A DNA stretch of 64,000 bases from Alkalibacillus flavidus (GCF_040545925.1 NZ_JBEPMX010000001.1:423891-487890); one strand, 5' to 3'. Counted from the stretch's first letter, positions 9,516 through 18,611 are shown. The notes: generated by a model from the letters alone, not told the origin. Numbers and translations are program-made.

Positions 9516-10259
9516 TTATTTAACATTTTGTTGCGTCAAATCAGCCAATTGTTTCACTTCATGAGGGGTTAGTTCTCGGTATTCACCTGGTTGTAACTTA
9601 CCTAATGTTAGTGAACCAAAACGCTCACGTCTTAATTTCTCCACTTGATAACCTAATGACTCAAACATTCGCTTAACTTGGCGGTTCTTACCTTGGTGTA
9701 AAACGAGTTCGACTTTCGACGATCCTTTTCGTTTATCAACTTCGACCAAGCGTGCTTTAACCGCTTTTAATCGCTCACCATCATTCGTCACACCTTTTTT
9801 TAACTGCGTGACGTCGTTTTTGTCCATAATCCCTTTCACTTTAGCGACATAGACTTTATCGACACCATATTTCGGATGGATCAGTTTATTCGTTAACTCA
9901 CCGTCATTCGTAAGCAATAAAACCCCCGTTGTGTCGTAGTCTAATCGGCCAACGGGATACAATCGTTGTTCAATGTCAGCTGATAATAAATCTGTCACGA
10001 CTTGACGACCTTTATCATCTTCTACTGACGATAACGTTTGGCGTGGTTTGTTGATGACGTAATAGACTGGTTGTTCTTTTTCTATTACAACATCATCAAC
10101 GGCGACACTGTCTTGCTTACTTACTTTTGTTCCTAATTCCGTTACGACTTGATTGTTCACCTTCACTCTTCCAGCTTCAATCATTGCTTCTGCTTTACGT
10201 CTTGATGTGACCCCACTATTAGCTATAACCTTTTGTAATCGTTCTTTTTGTCCACTCAT
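9516..10259 (-). CDS. rluB: 23S rRNA pseudouridine synthase RluB
   Basis: 247-residue RsuA/RluB-family enzyme, expected to isomerise uridine 2605 of 23S rRNA. An N-terminal S4 RNA-binding domain (ERLQKVIANSGV, about 5-65) precedes the catalytic domain with the family motif PVGRLDYDTTGVLLLTNDG, containing the catalytic Asp. The frame extends 19 codons upstream, but the ATG at 10259 has the AAAAGGGTG ribosome binding site and the family start. In B. subtilis it likewise lies between spmB and resA. Confidence 0.93.
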   Translation of the reverse strand: MSGQKERLQKVIANSGVTSRRKAEAMIEAGRVKVNNQVVTELGTKVSKQDSVAVDDVVIEKEQPVYYVINKPRQTLSSVEDDKGRQVVTDLLSADIEQRLYPVGRLDYDTTGVLLLTNDGELTNKLIHPKYGVDKVYVAKVKGIMDKNDVTQLKKGVTNDGERLKAVKARLVEVDKRKGSSKVELVLHQGKNRQVKRMFESLGYQVEKLRRERFGSLTLGKLQPGEYRELTPHEVKQLADLTQQNVK

Positions 10260-10304
10260 ATTAAACACCCTTTTAATTTCATTAATTATATTATGGCATA
10301 ACAA

Positions 10305-10330
10305 AAGCGCTAACACTACGGTTAACGCTT
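10305..10330 (-). terminator. Possible terminator after spmB
   Basis: Inverted repeat with arms AAGCGCTAAC and GTTAACGCTT (10305-10314, 10321-10330; one wobble pair), followed on the minus strand by only TTTT. It would end the sporulation transcript before rluB. Confidence 0.45.
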
Positions 10331-10341
10331 AACTACTTGCA

Positions 10342-10869
10342 TTATGACCCAAATATTAAGTAACATACGGTTAACGATGCTATTATACCAATCACATCTG
10401 CTATAAGTCCAACTTTTAACGCGTCCCCCATTTTTTTAATTCCGACCGCTCCAAAATATACCGTTAAAACATATAAGGTAGTATCTGTACTTCCTTGCAT
10501 TGTCGAAGCTAAACGTCCAATAAATGAATCAGGACCCTCAGTTTGAATAATGTCGGTTGCCATACTTAACGATGCTGTCCCTGAGATCGGCCTCGTTAAT
10601 GCTTGCGGGACAATTTCTGGTGGGATATGGAAAAATGTAAGAGCAGGTGTGATTATACCAACGAACGCATCTAACGCACCTGATGCTCGAAAAATACTAA
10701 TCGAAACGATCATACCTAATAAAAAAGGAAGTAAAGAAATGGCCATTCTCACCCCTTCTTTACCCCCTTCGACAAATGTTTCGTAAGTTGGTACTTTTTG
10801 ATAAGTGCCATAAACTAAGACAAGCAACACGATGATCGGGATAATATAACTACTGAATTGCATAATCAT
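10342..10869 (-). CDS. spmB: Spore maturation protein SpmB
   Basis: 175-residue membrane protein with about four or five hydrophobic helices and a nucleoside-transporter gate-type fold (Gate domain family). SpmA and SpmB act in the mother cell and are needed for normal dehydration of the spore core. The stretch GTASLSMATDIIQTEGPDS and the ending KVGLIADVIG are family-typical. The start ATGA overlaps the spmA stop by 4 nt, indicating coupling. Confidence 0.93.
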   Translation of the reverse strand: MIMQFSSYIIPIIVLLVLVYGTYQKVPTYETFVEGGKEGVRMAISLLPFLLGMIVSISIFRASGALDAFVGIITPALTFFHIPPEIVPQALTRPISGTASLSMATDIIQTEGPDSFIGRLASTMQGSTDTTLYVLTVYFGAVGIKKMGDALKVGLIADVIGIIASLTVCYLIFGS

Positions 10870-11459
10870 AATCCATTTCTCCTCTTACGCCGATAATAAA
10901 AATAACGATCGACTAAAATAGCGCCAACAGATGACACGAGTGTGGCAAGAATCGTCGTCAACACAATGTCAGTCGGTCCTATCGAATCGTAGCGCATTCG
11001 TATCGCAATCATAGTCGTCGGTACTAAGGTCACACTCGACGTATTAATCGCTAAAAACGTAATCATTGATCTTGAAGCTTCTTCACTCCCGTGATTAAGC
11101 TGTTTCATTTCATGCATGGCTTTGATGCCTAATGGTGTGGCAGCATTACCTAAACCGAACAAGTTCGCTGATACATTCGATAAGATATAACCCATAGCTG
11201 GATGATCACTCGGTATTTCTGGAAACAACCGCTTAAATAAGGGTTTAAATAGTTCGCTTAGTTTATTTAATAAACCAGATTCTTCTGCTATTCGCATTAT
11301 ACCTAGCCAAAACACTAGCACACTCATCAAGCTAATGGTTAATCCAACCGCATCATCAGCACTTTCAAAAATAACTTCGTTTACTTGATCGACTGTCCCA
11401 TGGGTCATCGCATAAACAATGCCGATTACTGCTAGCCCAACCCAAATCAAATTAACCAT
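10866..11459 (-). CDS. spmA: Spore maturation protein SpmA
   Basis: 197-residue polytopic membrane protein, partner of SpmB in spore core dehydration. The open frame extends a further 16 codons upstream, but the ATG at 11459 overlaps the dacB stop by one base (TGATG) and gives the length of B. subtilis SpmA (196). It has conserved SANLFGLGNAATPLG and LAINTSSVTLVPTT stretches. Confidence 0.93.
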   Translation of the reverse strand: MVNLIWVGLAVIGIVYAMTHGTVDQVNEVIFESADDAVGLTISLMSVLVFWLGIMRIAEESGLLNKLSELFKPLFKRLFPEIPSDHPAMGYILSNVSANLFGLGNAATPLGIKAMHEMKQLNHGSEEASRSMITFLAINTSSVTLVPTTMIAIRMRYDSIGPTDIVLTTILATLVSSVGAILVDRYFYYRRKRRNGL

Positions 11460-12358
11460 CACGTACCACCTTGTAAGACATGAAAGAGACGTGACACTGT
11501 TGACCAATATGACGGTGTTTCATCTACTGAAGCAGATATAAATGAAATAGGTATTTCAGGCCTGTCTACTATTTGGTTAAAACCATGTTGGTAAAGCTGA
11601 CGGTGATCTTGCCAATCCTGCTTCGCATCAATGGTTACAACGACTAATTCTTTACCATCTTCTTCAGCTGTCGTGACTAACGTTCGCCCGGCTGTACTTG
11701 TATATCCTGTCTTACCCCCTGTGCAGACATCGTCATATGTCATTAACAATTTATTCTTATTATGCCATGGATAATCTTCTTGACTAGAAAGATATTGTTT
11801 AGTTCCGAAAATGTCCCGAAAAACTGAATTACTCGTCATCGCATATTGCGTCAGTATTGCCATATCATGTGCACTCGCATAATGATGTTCTTCATCTAGT
11901 CCGTGCGGGTTTTGAAATTGACTGTCGTTCATCCCTAACCATTCCGCTTTTTCGTTCATTAGCCAAACAAAACCTTTTTCACTTCCCGCAATATGTTCAG
12001 CAATCGCAACGGCCGCATCGTTACCTGAACGTAACATCAAACCGTACAACAAATCTTTTAACGGATAGTGATCACCTGCATCAGCATAAATAGATGAACC
12101 GTGCGTATTAGCGGCATTAGTAGATATTGAAACTGATGCATCCAACTCTCCGTGCTCGATGGCTACAATAGCTGTCATGATTTTAGTAATACTTGCAATT
12201 GGTTTAGACTGATAGCCGTTTTTTTCATAAAGAACTTCACCTGTTTCCATATCCATGACTATTGCACTTTGAGCTGACACAACAGGGGTTGCATGAATGG
12301 GCATTGTCATGCTACTTAACACTAAACACACAATAATAACAAACACAGCTCGATTCAT
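11459..12358 (-). CDS. dacB: D-alanyl-D-alanine carboxypeptidase, sporulation type (DacB, PBP5*)
   Basis: 299-residue secreted penicillin-binding protein of peptidase family S11 that trims cortex peptidoglycan peptides. It has a signal peptide (cleavage near PIHA, about residue 23), SITK with the active Ser56 and Lys59, SGN at 111-113 and KTG at 216-218. At 299 aa it is shorter than B. subtilis DacB (382) and lacks most of the C-terminal beta-domain. Heads the dacB-spmA-spmB operon; a sigma-E-like promoter lies just upstream. Ribosome binding site is AAGGAG. Confidence 0.93.
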   Translation of the reverse strand: MNRAVFVIIVCLVLSSMTMPIHATPVVSAQSAIVMDMETGEVLYEKNGYQSKPIASITKIMTAIVAIEHGELDASVSISTNAANTHGSSIYADAGDHYPLKDLLYGLMLRSGNDAAVAIAEHIAGSEKGFVWLMNEKAEWLGMNDSQFQNPHGLDEEHHYASAHDMAILTQYAMTSNSVFRDIFGTKQYLSSQEDYPWHNKNKLLMTYDDVCTGGKTGYTSTAGRTLVTTAEEDGKELVVVTIDAKQDWQDHRQLYQHGFNQIVDRPEIPISFISASVDETPSYWSTVSRLFHVLQGGT

Positions 12359-12399
12359 GGTCCATCTCCTTACAGTTACTCAAATTCCATTACAAGACT

Positions 12400-12428
12400 A
12401 TGTTATGGCCTGTCACAAAAGAATATGA
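12400..12428 (-). promoter_or_regulatory. Probable sigma-E promoter of dacB-spmAB
   Basis: On the minus strand TCATATT (12422-12428) matches the sigma-E -35 consensus KMATATT fully; after exactly 14 nt comes CATAACAT (12400-12407), 6 of 8 against CATACAMT. It sits 42 nt before the dacB start. The B. subtilis operon is sigma-E dependent, which supports the call. Confidence 0.6.
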
Positions 12429-12447
12429 TAAGGAGATTAAACATGAC

Positions 12448-12482
12448 AAAACCCGAACGACCTTAATAAGGTGTTCGGGTTT
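12448..12482 (-). terminator. Terminator of ypuI
   Basis: Stem AAACCCGAAC/GTTCGGGTTT extended by ACCTT/AAGGT with one bulged G, and TTTTG following on the minus strand. It separates the ypuI transcript from the dacB promoter. Confidence 0.8.
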
Positions 12483-12502
12483 AAAAAACGGTTCTGTAAA
12501 CT

Positions 12503-12970
12503 TTAAACAGCTTCCATATAATCTAATTGTTCTCGTAAATCTTGGAATACTGGTTCGACAACTCTTGTTAGATAGGTGATCGCTTCACCAGGTTCACCTT
12601 GAAATTCAATCGCACATTTACCCCGATAAGCTGCTCGACTGTCTTCGTACCATAAGTCATCTTTCGGCGAGAAAAACTCATTGACACATTTGTGATAAAT
12701 GCCTCGAAGCACTTTTTCTAACACGTCCCCCTGTAATTGGTCAGTTGCCATTAATCGATTAAGTGCTTGTTTCCCTTCCATACAATACACTTCAAGGAAC
12801 CGCAATTGTTTAACGACAGCCTCAATATAAGTTGTGTTTAACGATGGATCACTCGTTGTAATTGATGTGACGCTTTTGTGATTTAAAAATTGTGTTAACT
12901 CATCTTCAATCTCCATTAAATAATGATGAATATCTTCTGCTTGTGAGAATAAGTGTGTGCTCATTGGCAC
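12503..12970 (-). CDS. ypuI: YpuI-like protein (DUF3907)
   Basis: About 155-residue soluble acidic protein of unknown function. It matches Bacillus YpuI by position (between scpB and dacB) and by the conserved C-terminal part with CVNEFFSPK and DLWYEDSRAAYRGKCAIEF. No membrane segment is seen. Three starts are possible: TTG at 12973, GTG at 12970 and ATG at 12964. GTG at 12970 has the best spacing (7 nt) to AGAGGGGG, but ATG at 12964 cannot be excluded. Confidence 0.82.
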   Translation of the reverse strand: MPMSTHLFSQAEDIHHYLMEIEDELTQFLNHKSVTSITTSDPSLNTTYIEAVVKQLRFLEVYCMEGKQALNRLMATDQLQGDVLEKVLRGIYHKCVNEFFSPKDDLWYEDSRAAYRGKCAIEFQGEPGEAITYLTRVVEPVFQDLREQLDYMEAV

Positions 12971-13005
12971 CAATGTACCCCCTCTAAATGAATTGAGCTT
13001 TAAGA

Positions 13006-13578
13006 TTATTGTATTTCCATTTCATTAAAAAACAAATCAGCTTCTTGCACGGCATCATCTAAATGACCATCAGGTAATGGCGGCAACTCTTCTAAAGATG
13101 TCAGACCGAAAAACGTTAAAAAATCTTTCGTCGTTTGGAATAATATCGGTCGACCGCTCGTATCCCTTCGGCCACATTCTTCAATCAATAAACGAGACAC
13201 CAATGTTTGGATCGGTCCGTCACTTTTCACCCCTCGAATATCTTCAATTTCAACGCGCGTGATCGGCTGTTGGTAAGCGATAATAGCTAACGTTTCTAGC
13301 GACGCTTGTGACAATTTTGATTGTGATGTTGATTCTTGCATTTTCTCGAAATATAAGGCATGTTCCGATTTAGTCGTTAAATAAAACACGCCTTGTCTTT
13401 CGAGTATAGATAACCCACGTTGACTATGTTCATAATCATATTTTAATTCATCCAATATCAACTGCGCTGTTTCATCCGTCACAGATAGCACGTTTTTAAT
13501 TTGTGATAGGTCAATACCTTCATCACCTGATGCGAATAATAAGCCTTCTAAGACACCTTTATAGTCAGTTAGTTCCAT
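13006..13578 (-). CDS. scpB: Chromosome segregation and condensation protein ScpB
   Basis: 190-residue accessory subunit of the Smc-ScpAB condensin, made of two winged-helix domains. Family stretches seen are LEGLLFASGDEG, LETLAIIAYQQPITRVEIEDIRG and GRPILFQTT. The start overlaps the scpA stop by 14 nt, so the two are coupled and expected in fixed ratio. The acidic C-terminal tail is typical. Confidence 0.95.
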   Translation of the reverse strand: MELTDYKGVLEGLLFASGDEGIDLSQIKNVLSVTDETAQLILDELKYDYEHSQRGLSILERQGVFYLTTKSEHALYFEKMQESTSQSKLSQASLETLAIIAYQQPITRVEIEDIRGVKSDGPIQTLVSRLLIEECGRRDTSGRPILFQTTKDFLTFFGLTSLEELPPLPDGHLDDAVQEADLFFNEMEIQ

Positions 13579-14317
13579 AATGCCCCTCCGTTAGTGAGAC
13601 TGTAATATCAGAGAAGTTCTCTGTTTGAAAACACATGATGGTAAAACTCTTCATAAGTTCCAGTAACGCTAAAAAAGTTGTCACGACTTCAAACTTCTCT
13701 TGATAAGGAAATAATGTGTCAAATGAGGTCTGACCTTGCATTCGTTCTAATCGTTTTACCACGTCATCCATCCGTTCTTCGATGGATATTTCTTGTCGTT
13801 GAATGGTCGTCTCCATCGGTGCCATAAGTTGCTTTCGTCTAAGCACTTTTTGAAAAGCTTCAGTTAAATCCGTTACCGATAACACGTCACTCCGCTTAAC
13901 TTCATACTCCGATTGATAAGGTGTCATATCCATCGGCGGGCGGGTGAATACTTGGTTAGATGCCTGTTCTTTTTCCTGTAACATATGTGACGCTTCTTTA
14001 TACTTTTTATATTCAACTAATCGTTGAATTAGTTCTTCTTGTGGGTCTTCTTCATATTCATCTTCAACATCTAATTCTTGTTTCGGTAATAGCATTTGAC
14101 TTTTGATTTCGAGCAAGGTTGCTGCCATGACAAGATATTCACTTGCTATATCGAGCTGCAAATATTGCATTGTATGTATGTAATCTAAGTACTGATCGGC
14201 TATTTCCTTTAATGGAACATCATAAATATCTATCTCATATTGGTTAATAAGATGTAATAACAAATCTAAAGGACCTTCAAACGGTTCAATTTTCACTTTA
14301 TAAACGGATTCCGACAT
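13565..14317 (-). CDS. scpA: Segregation and condensation protein ScpA
   Basis: 250-residue kleisin that bridges Smc heads and binds ScpB, needed for chromosome compaction and segregation. The N-terminal Smc-binding part has the signature FEGPLDLLLHLI and IDIYDVPLKEI; the central part is acidic; the C-terminal winged helix has VVTTFLALLELMK. Ribosome binding site is weak (AAAGAGTGA). Operon scpA-scpB-ypuI. Confidence 0.95.
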   Translation of the reverse strand: MSESVYKVKIEPFEGPLDLLLHLINQYEIDIYDVPLKEIADQYLDYIHTMQYLQLDIASEYLVMAATLLEIKSQMLLPKQELDVEDEYEEDPQEELIQRLVEYKKYKEASHMLQEKEQASNQVFTRPPMDMTPYQSEYEVKRSDVLSVTDLTEAFQKVLRRKQLMAPMETTIQRQEISIEERMDDVVKRLERMQGQTSFDTLFPYQEKFEVVTTFLALLELMKSFTIMCFQTENFSDITVSLTEGHYGTN

Positions 14318-14410
14318 TGAATCACTCTTTTCGATACACTTTATTTCCTATCATCATCGTACCAAAACTTCGACCGAAAAGGAATATGTTAAACACGATA
14401 TTATGGGTAA

Positions 14411-14454
14411 CATAAAAAGGTTCCAACTTATTCAATAATCAAGTTGGAACCTTT
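14411..14454 (-). terminator. Terminator of ribT
   Basis: 14-bp perfect stem (arms 14416-14429 and 14441-14454) followed on the minus strand by TTTTTATG. The 141 nt between scpA and ribT hold little else. Confidence 0.88.
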
Positions 14455-14458
14455 CTTA

Positions 14459-14803
14459 TTATGCGTGGCATTGTTGATAAAATGGTTCAGTTTGTTCATT
14501 GCCACAAATGTGATAACGTTCTCCGTATTGGTCTTCTAAAGCTTTGATCATCTGTTTACCGATACCTTGATGACGATGAGATGGTGTCACACTAATATGC
14601 TGAATAACTATTCGTTCTTGGTCAAAACGCACACCGAGAGCGCCTAAAATATCTTCTTCTTTCCATAGAAATAGTTGCCAATCATCATTCGACTCATATT
14701 CCTTAATGGTCGTTTGAAGTTTCTTTACTTCCTTTTCTTCAGGCATAAATGACAACAATCCCATAGCAATCTTTTCAAAGCTCTTTTTATATTTAATTAA
14801 CAT
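14459..14803 (-). CDS. ribT: RibT-type GNAT acetyltransferase
   Basis: 114-residue protein very like Bacillus RibT (124 aa): the start LIKYKKSFEKIAMGLLSFMP is shared almost exactly. The acetyl-CoA loop HRHQGIGKQM is present at about 77-86. RibT is the last gene of the B. subtilis riboflavin operon, but no other rib gene is here, so it stands alone with its own terminator. It lacks the last 10 or so residues of the B. subtilis protein. Its substrate is unknown. Confidence 0.9.
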   Translation of the reverse strand: MLIKYKKSFEKIAMGLLSFMPEEKEVKKLQTTIKEYESNDDWQLFLWKEEDILGALGVRFDQERIVIQHISVTPSHRHQGIGKQMIKALEDQYGERYHICGNEQTEPFYQQCHA

Positions 14804-14920
14804 AAAAACCCCTCTTTAATAACAGCATCACAGGATTCAAAATCATTTATCCTTATGACTGTTTTCGATCTCATGTGATTGGGTCAAATCACACCAAAAA
14901 ACAGTATAACGTGATGTTGA

Positions 14921-15352
14921 TTAGGAATCAATTGTAATGGTTTGCATGACATCTCCAACCCTTACACGATCGACAATGTCGATGCCTTCTGTTACTTTAC
15001 CAAATACGGTATGGCGTCCGTCAAGATGTGGTTGTTGATCTAAACAAATAAAAAATTGACTTCCCCCTGTATCTTTTCCAGCATGAGCCATTGATAAACT
15101 GCCGTGTTCATGTTGATGCGGGTTGCCATCTGTCTCACATTTAATGGTATAGCCTGGTCCACCAGTTCCATTACCGATCGGGCATCCACCTTGGATCACA
15201 AACCCCGGTATTACTCGGTGAAACGTTAATCCATCATAAAACCCATCATTGGCTAATTTAACAAAATTATCTACTGTGTTCGGTGCAGCCTCTGGGTATA
15301 ATTCAAATGTAATTTGTTCGCCATTCTCGAATAAAATTTGTCCTTGTGTCAT
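14921..15352 (-). CDS. ppiB: Peptidyl-prolyl cis-trans isomerase B (cyclophilin)
   Basis: 143-residue cytoplasmic foldase catalysing proline isomerisation. The catalytic Arg is in FHRVIPGFVIQGG, with SQFFIC and a Trp-less cyclosporin pocket ending HTVFGKV. The frame opens 10 codons earlier at 15382 and would overlap lysA, but the ATG at 15352 aligns with B. subtilis PpiB (143 aa). It follows lysA closely and is probably cotranscribed with it. Confidence 0.94.
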   Translation of the reverse strand: MTQGQILFENGEQITFELYPEAAPNTVDNFVKLANDGFYDGLTFHRVIPGFVIQGGCPIGNGTGGPGYTIKCETDGNPHQHEHGSLSMAHAGKDTGGSQFFICLDQQPHLDGRHTVFGKVTEGIDIVDRVRVGDVMQTITIDS

Positions 15353-15374
15353 CTTCCATTCCCTACTTTCTATT

Positions 15375-16652
15375 TTACTCATACGACATGTCGAAACGTG
15401 TCAAATCTTGAACAGTTTCTCGTTTTATCACTAATTGATCGTTTCCGTTTTCAACGAATACAACGGCTGCTTTGGGAAATCGATTATAATGGCTCGCCAT
15501 TGCATAACCATAAGCACCCGTCGAATACACGACTAATAGATCACCTGTTTCGATTGTCGGAACATCTAAATCCCAAATCAACATATCGCCTGTTTCACAA
15601 CTTTGACCAGCAATCGCAACGGTTTCTTCGATTGGTTGGTCCGATTTATTTAATATGGTCGCTTCATATTCAGCGTCATATAGTGCTGGACGAATGTTAT
15701 CTGTCATACCACCATTGACCGACACATATTTACGGACGTTAGGGATCTCTTTAATCGCCCCAACTTCATAAATCGTCACAGCCGCTTCACCTACGATCGA
15801 CCGCCCTGGTTCAATCCAAATTTCTGGAATCTTTAATTCATGGTTGCTTGCTGACGACTTCACAGCTGACACTAATGTATGCACATATTGTGATAGTGGA
15901 AGCGGATCGTCATCTTTCGTGTATTGAATGCCAAATCCACCACCTAAATTAACAACTCGTGCTTCAAATTGATAACGGTCATACCACAACTTTAATGCGT
16001 CAAACACTTTTTCAACGGCCATCTCAAACCCAGTCGTCTCAAAGATTTGCGAGCCAATATGGCTATGAACCCCTTGTAAATGAATCGATTCATGATTCAT
16101 TAAATGATTCAGTGCTTGTTCCGCCTGACCACTTAATAAATCAAAACCGAACTTAGAGTCTTCCTGTCCCGTTAAAATATAGTCATGCGTGTGCGCTTCA
16201 ATACCTGGTGTAATACGGATTAAAGCATCAATCGTCTGTCCTTTTTCTTGTAAAACGTCTTCTAATAAAGCCATTTCAAAAAAGTTATCGATTACGATAC
16301 AACCGACTTGATTCTCAACCGCCATTTCTAATACCGTACGACTTTTGTTATTACCATGAACATGGACTCTCTGCATCGGATAACCCGCTTCAATCGCTGT
16401 ATGTAATTCGCCTTCCGACACCACGTCTAAACTCATGTCTTCCTGTTTAGCAACCTGTAACATGGCAATAGATGAAAATGCTTTACTCGCATAAGCCACC
16501 TGAAAATCTAAATCATATTGTTTAAACGTTTCAACAAACGCTCGAGCATTTTGCCGTATTTGGTCTACATCGTAAACGAATAAAGGCGTATCATACCGCT
16601 CAGCTAATTGAGTTAATTGTTCTTCTGAGATATTAAATCTATTTTGACTCAT
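15375..16652 (-). CDS. lysA: Diaminopimelate decarboxylase
   Basis: 425-residue PLP enzyme (fold type III) performing the last step of lysine synthesis, meso-diaminopimelate to L-lysine. PLP-binding Lys57 sits in AYASKAFS; other landmarks are HVHGNNKS, HSHIGSQI, NLGGGFGIQY, EPGRSIVGEA and the C-terminal SCETGD with the catalytic Cys. The frame opens 21 codons upstream, but the ATG at 16652 has GGGTGA at good spacing and the family start. As in B. subtilis it lies directly behind the spoVA operon, here separated by a terminator. Confidence 0.95.
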   Translation of the reverse strand: MSQNRFNISEEQLTQLAERYDTPLFVYDVDQIRQNARAFVETFKQYDLDFQVAYASKAFSSIAMLQVAKQEDMSLDVVSEGELHTAIEAGYPMQRVHVHGNNKSRTVLEMAVENQVGCIVIDNFFEMALLEDVLQEKGQTIDALIRITPGIEAHTHDYILTGQEDSKFGFDLLSGQAEQALNHLMNHESIHLQGVHSHIGSQIFETTGFEMAVEKVFDALKLWYDRYQFEARVVNLGGGFGIQYTKDDDPLPLSQYVHTLVSAVKSSASNHELKIPEIWIEPGRSIVGEAAVTIYEVGAIKEIPNVRKYVSVNGGMTDNIRPALYDAEYEATILNKSDQPIEETVAIAGQSCETGDMLIWDLDVPTIETGDLLVVYSTGAYGYAMASHYNRFPKAAVVFVENGNDQLVIKRETVQDLTRFDMSYE

Positions 16653-16733
16653 GTCGTTCACCCGTCCGTTTCTCTCTTTACAATACAAATAACTTATCAT
16701 ATAGAAAGCCAGCAATCAATTATTTTCTTAGTC

Positions 16734-16780
16734 TAAAAAACACAACTTGAACCAATACAATGACTATATTGGCTCAAGTT
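16734..16780 (-). terminator. Terminator of the spoVA operon
   Basis: Stem arms 16744-16757 and 16767-16780 with one mismatch, then GTGTTTTTTAG on the minus strand. One arm overlaps the last codons of spoVAF. Confidence 0.85.
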
Positions 16781-18243
16781 TCTGACGATTGTCTACGATT
16801 ATCATCTTGTGGATGGACAATACTTGGTCGTTGTTGTTCTAATGGGACAGAAACGCGAAATAGTATATGATACATGCCACTTGCGTTAAATGGAATAAAC
16901 GGCCATAAGTATGGTGTGTTCAGTGAATACGTCCTTGCTAAAATTAATACATATAACGTTCCACCTAAAACAAGCCCGATAACGCCAAACATTGCTGTTA
17001 AAATAACGAGTAAAATACGCGCTATTTTATTTGCGACAGACAACTCATAACTCGGTGTTGCATAACTACCGATAGCTGCAACCGCGACATATAAAATAAT
17101 TTCTGGTGTGAATAATCCAACATTAATGGCGATCTCACCAATTAAGACTGCGGCAATTAAACCAAGTGCTGTCGAAACAGCAGTCGGTGTATGAATCGCA
17201 GCGATCCTCAAAAACTCTAATCCGAGATCAGCTAATAATGCTTGAATGACGATCGGAACATTTCCTTCTTCTGAGGGGCCAATATACCCTAAATGTTCCG
17301 GAAGTCTATGCGGTTCTAATACAAATAATAACCATAGCGGTAAAAGAAATAATGAAGCAAAAATTCCTAAAAACCTAATCCACCTGACAAACGTACCAAC
17401 CATTGGAACTTGGCGGTATTCTTCAGCATGTTGGACATGATGAAACAACGTCGTCGGTGTAATCATAATACTCGGTGACGTGTCAACCATCACAAGGACG
17501 TGTCCTTCAAATAAATGAGCTGAAGCCACATCAGGTCTTTCTGTGTAGCGTACGAGCGGAAAGGGGGTTTGGCCTTGTTGTAAAAGATATTCTTCTAACG
17601 TTTTGTCTGACATCGACATGCCATCAACATCAATTTTTTCAATTTCACGCCTCACCGTATTAACTAATTCAGGGTTCGCGATATCTTCTATATACATGAG
17701 CGATACATCCATCCGCGATCGCTTACCCACTTGTTGGATTTCGAGTCGTAAATTCTCATCACGTACCCTACGTCTCGTTAAACCGGCATTTTCAATAATA
17801 TTTTCAGTGAATCCATCCCGCGATCCTCTAACGACTCTTTCAGTATCTGGCTCTTCAGGTCCACGGCCAGGATAATTACGGACATCAACGACGAAAACTT
17901 TGTCATACCCATCAACATTAATGACGAGAAGTCCTGACATAATTTCCGTCATCGCTTGTTCAAACTCACCAATTTCTTCAAATTGATGATTCACTAATCG
18001 ATTTTTGACGATTGCTTCTATCTTGTCTTTATCTGGTTCGACGTCATTAATACGAACCATGTTTTCTAAAATTTCCATTACAAACTGCGTATCAACAAGT
18101 CCATTGACATAATAGAAGTCAACATCCGTATCTAACAAATGCAATGTTCGGTAGCCAATATCAAATGACACACCAATTCCGAGGCGTTCTTCGAATATTC
18201 GTCGGTTACGTTTAATTGACTTATGAATTGATTGTTGCGTCAC
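16774..18243 (-). CDS. spoVAF: Spore germination protein SpoVAF (GerA family)
   Basis: 489-residue inner-membrane protein related to GerAA subunits. The N-terminal soluble domain runs to about 295, with VDVRNYPGRGPEEPDTERVVRGSRDGFTEN typical of the family. At least four membrane helices follow (about 305-435). In B. subtilis SpoVAF works with FigP to amplify germination ion release. Here it starts 14 nt after spoVAE with no spoVAEA between. Length matches B. subtilis (493). Confidence 0.94.
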   Translation of the reverse strand: MTQQSIHKSIKRNRRIFEERLGIGVSFDIGYRTLHLLDTDVDFYYVNGLVDTQFVMEILENMVRINDVEPDKDKIEAIVKNRLVNHQFEEIGEFEQAMTEIMSGLLVINVDGYDKVFVVDVRNYPGRGPEEPDTERVVRGSRDGFTENIIENAGLTRRRVRDENLRLEIQQVGKRSRMDVSLMYIEDIANPELVNTVRREIEKIDVDGMSMSDKTLEEYLLQQGQTPFPLVRYTERPDVASAHLFEGHVLVMVDTSPSIMITPTTLFHHVQHAEEYRQVPMVGTFVRWIRFLGIFASLFLLPLWLLFVLEPHRLPEHLGYIGPSEEGNVPIVIQALLADLGLEFLRIAAIHTPTAVSTALGLIAAVLIGEIAINVGLFTPEIILYVAVAAIGSYATPSYELSVANKIARILLVILTAMFGVIGLVLGGTLYVLILARTYSLNTPYLWPFIPFNASGMYHILFRVSVPLEQQRPSIVHPQDDNRRQSSET

Positions 18244-18257
18244 AACTAGTCACACCT

Positions 18258-18611
18258 TTAACCTTTTGGTTTAAATATTATAGCGACAATGAATCCGAAT
18301 AATATCGCAGAAGCAATACCCGCTGACGTTAACTGAAAAATACCAATTGCAATCCCTAAAAACCCGTGCTCATCAGCTTGAGCCATCGCCCCATGCAATA
18401 ACGAATGACCAAAACTCGTAATCGGCACTGTCGCTCCTGCTCCGGCAAATTCGATTAATCGATCATACAGTGAAAACCCATCTAAAACCGCACCAGAGAC
18501 GACAAACAAGGACATGACATGAGCTGGTGTCAGTTTGAAAATATCTAATAACAATTGTCCGATTAAACAAATCGTACCACCTACTAAAAACGCCCAGACA
18601 AAATCCATCAT
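18258..18611 (-). CDS. spoVAE: Spore dipicolinate channel protein SpoVAE (SpoVAEB)
   Basis: 117-residue membrane protein with three or four helices, matching B. subtilis SpoVAEB (116 aa). It belongs to the same small family as SpoVAC: the AGAGATVPITSFGHSL stretch is mirrored by AGAGSAVPVTGFANSI in SpoVAC. The frame stays open upstream within spoVAD, but the ATG at 18611 overlaps the spoVAD stop by one base and has GAGGGG at 7 nt. Confidence 0.92.
   Translation of the reverse strand: MMDFVWAFLVGGTICLIGQLLLDIFKLTPAHVMSLFVVSGAVLDGFSLYDRLIEFAGAGATVPITSFGHSLLHGAMAQADEHGFLGIAIGIFQLTSAGIASAILFGFIVAIIFKPKG

Noticed and set aside
12433..12466. Tiny plus-strand frame MTKPERP with a good AGGAG ribosome binding site
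   Set aside because: Seven codons only, and they lie inside the stem of the ypuI terminator.
14862..14905. GTGATT/AATCAC inverted repeat after ppiB
   Set aside because: Short 6-bp stem; the T-run lies on the wrong side for ppiB, so it is not a terminator.
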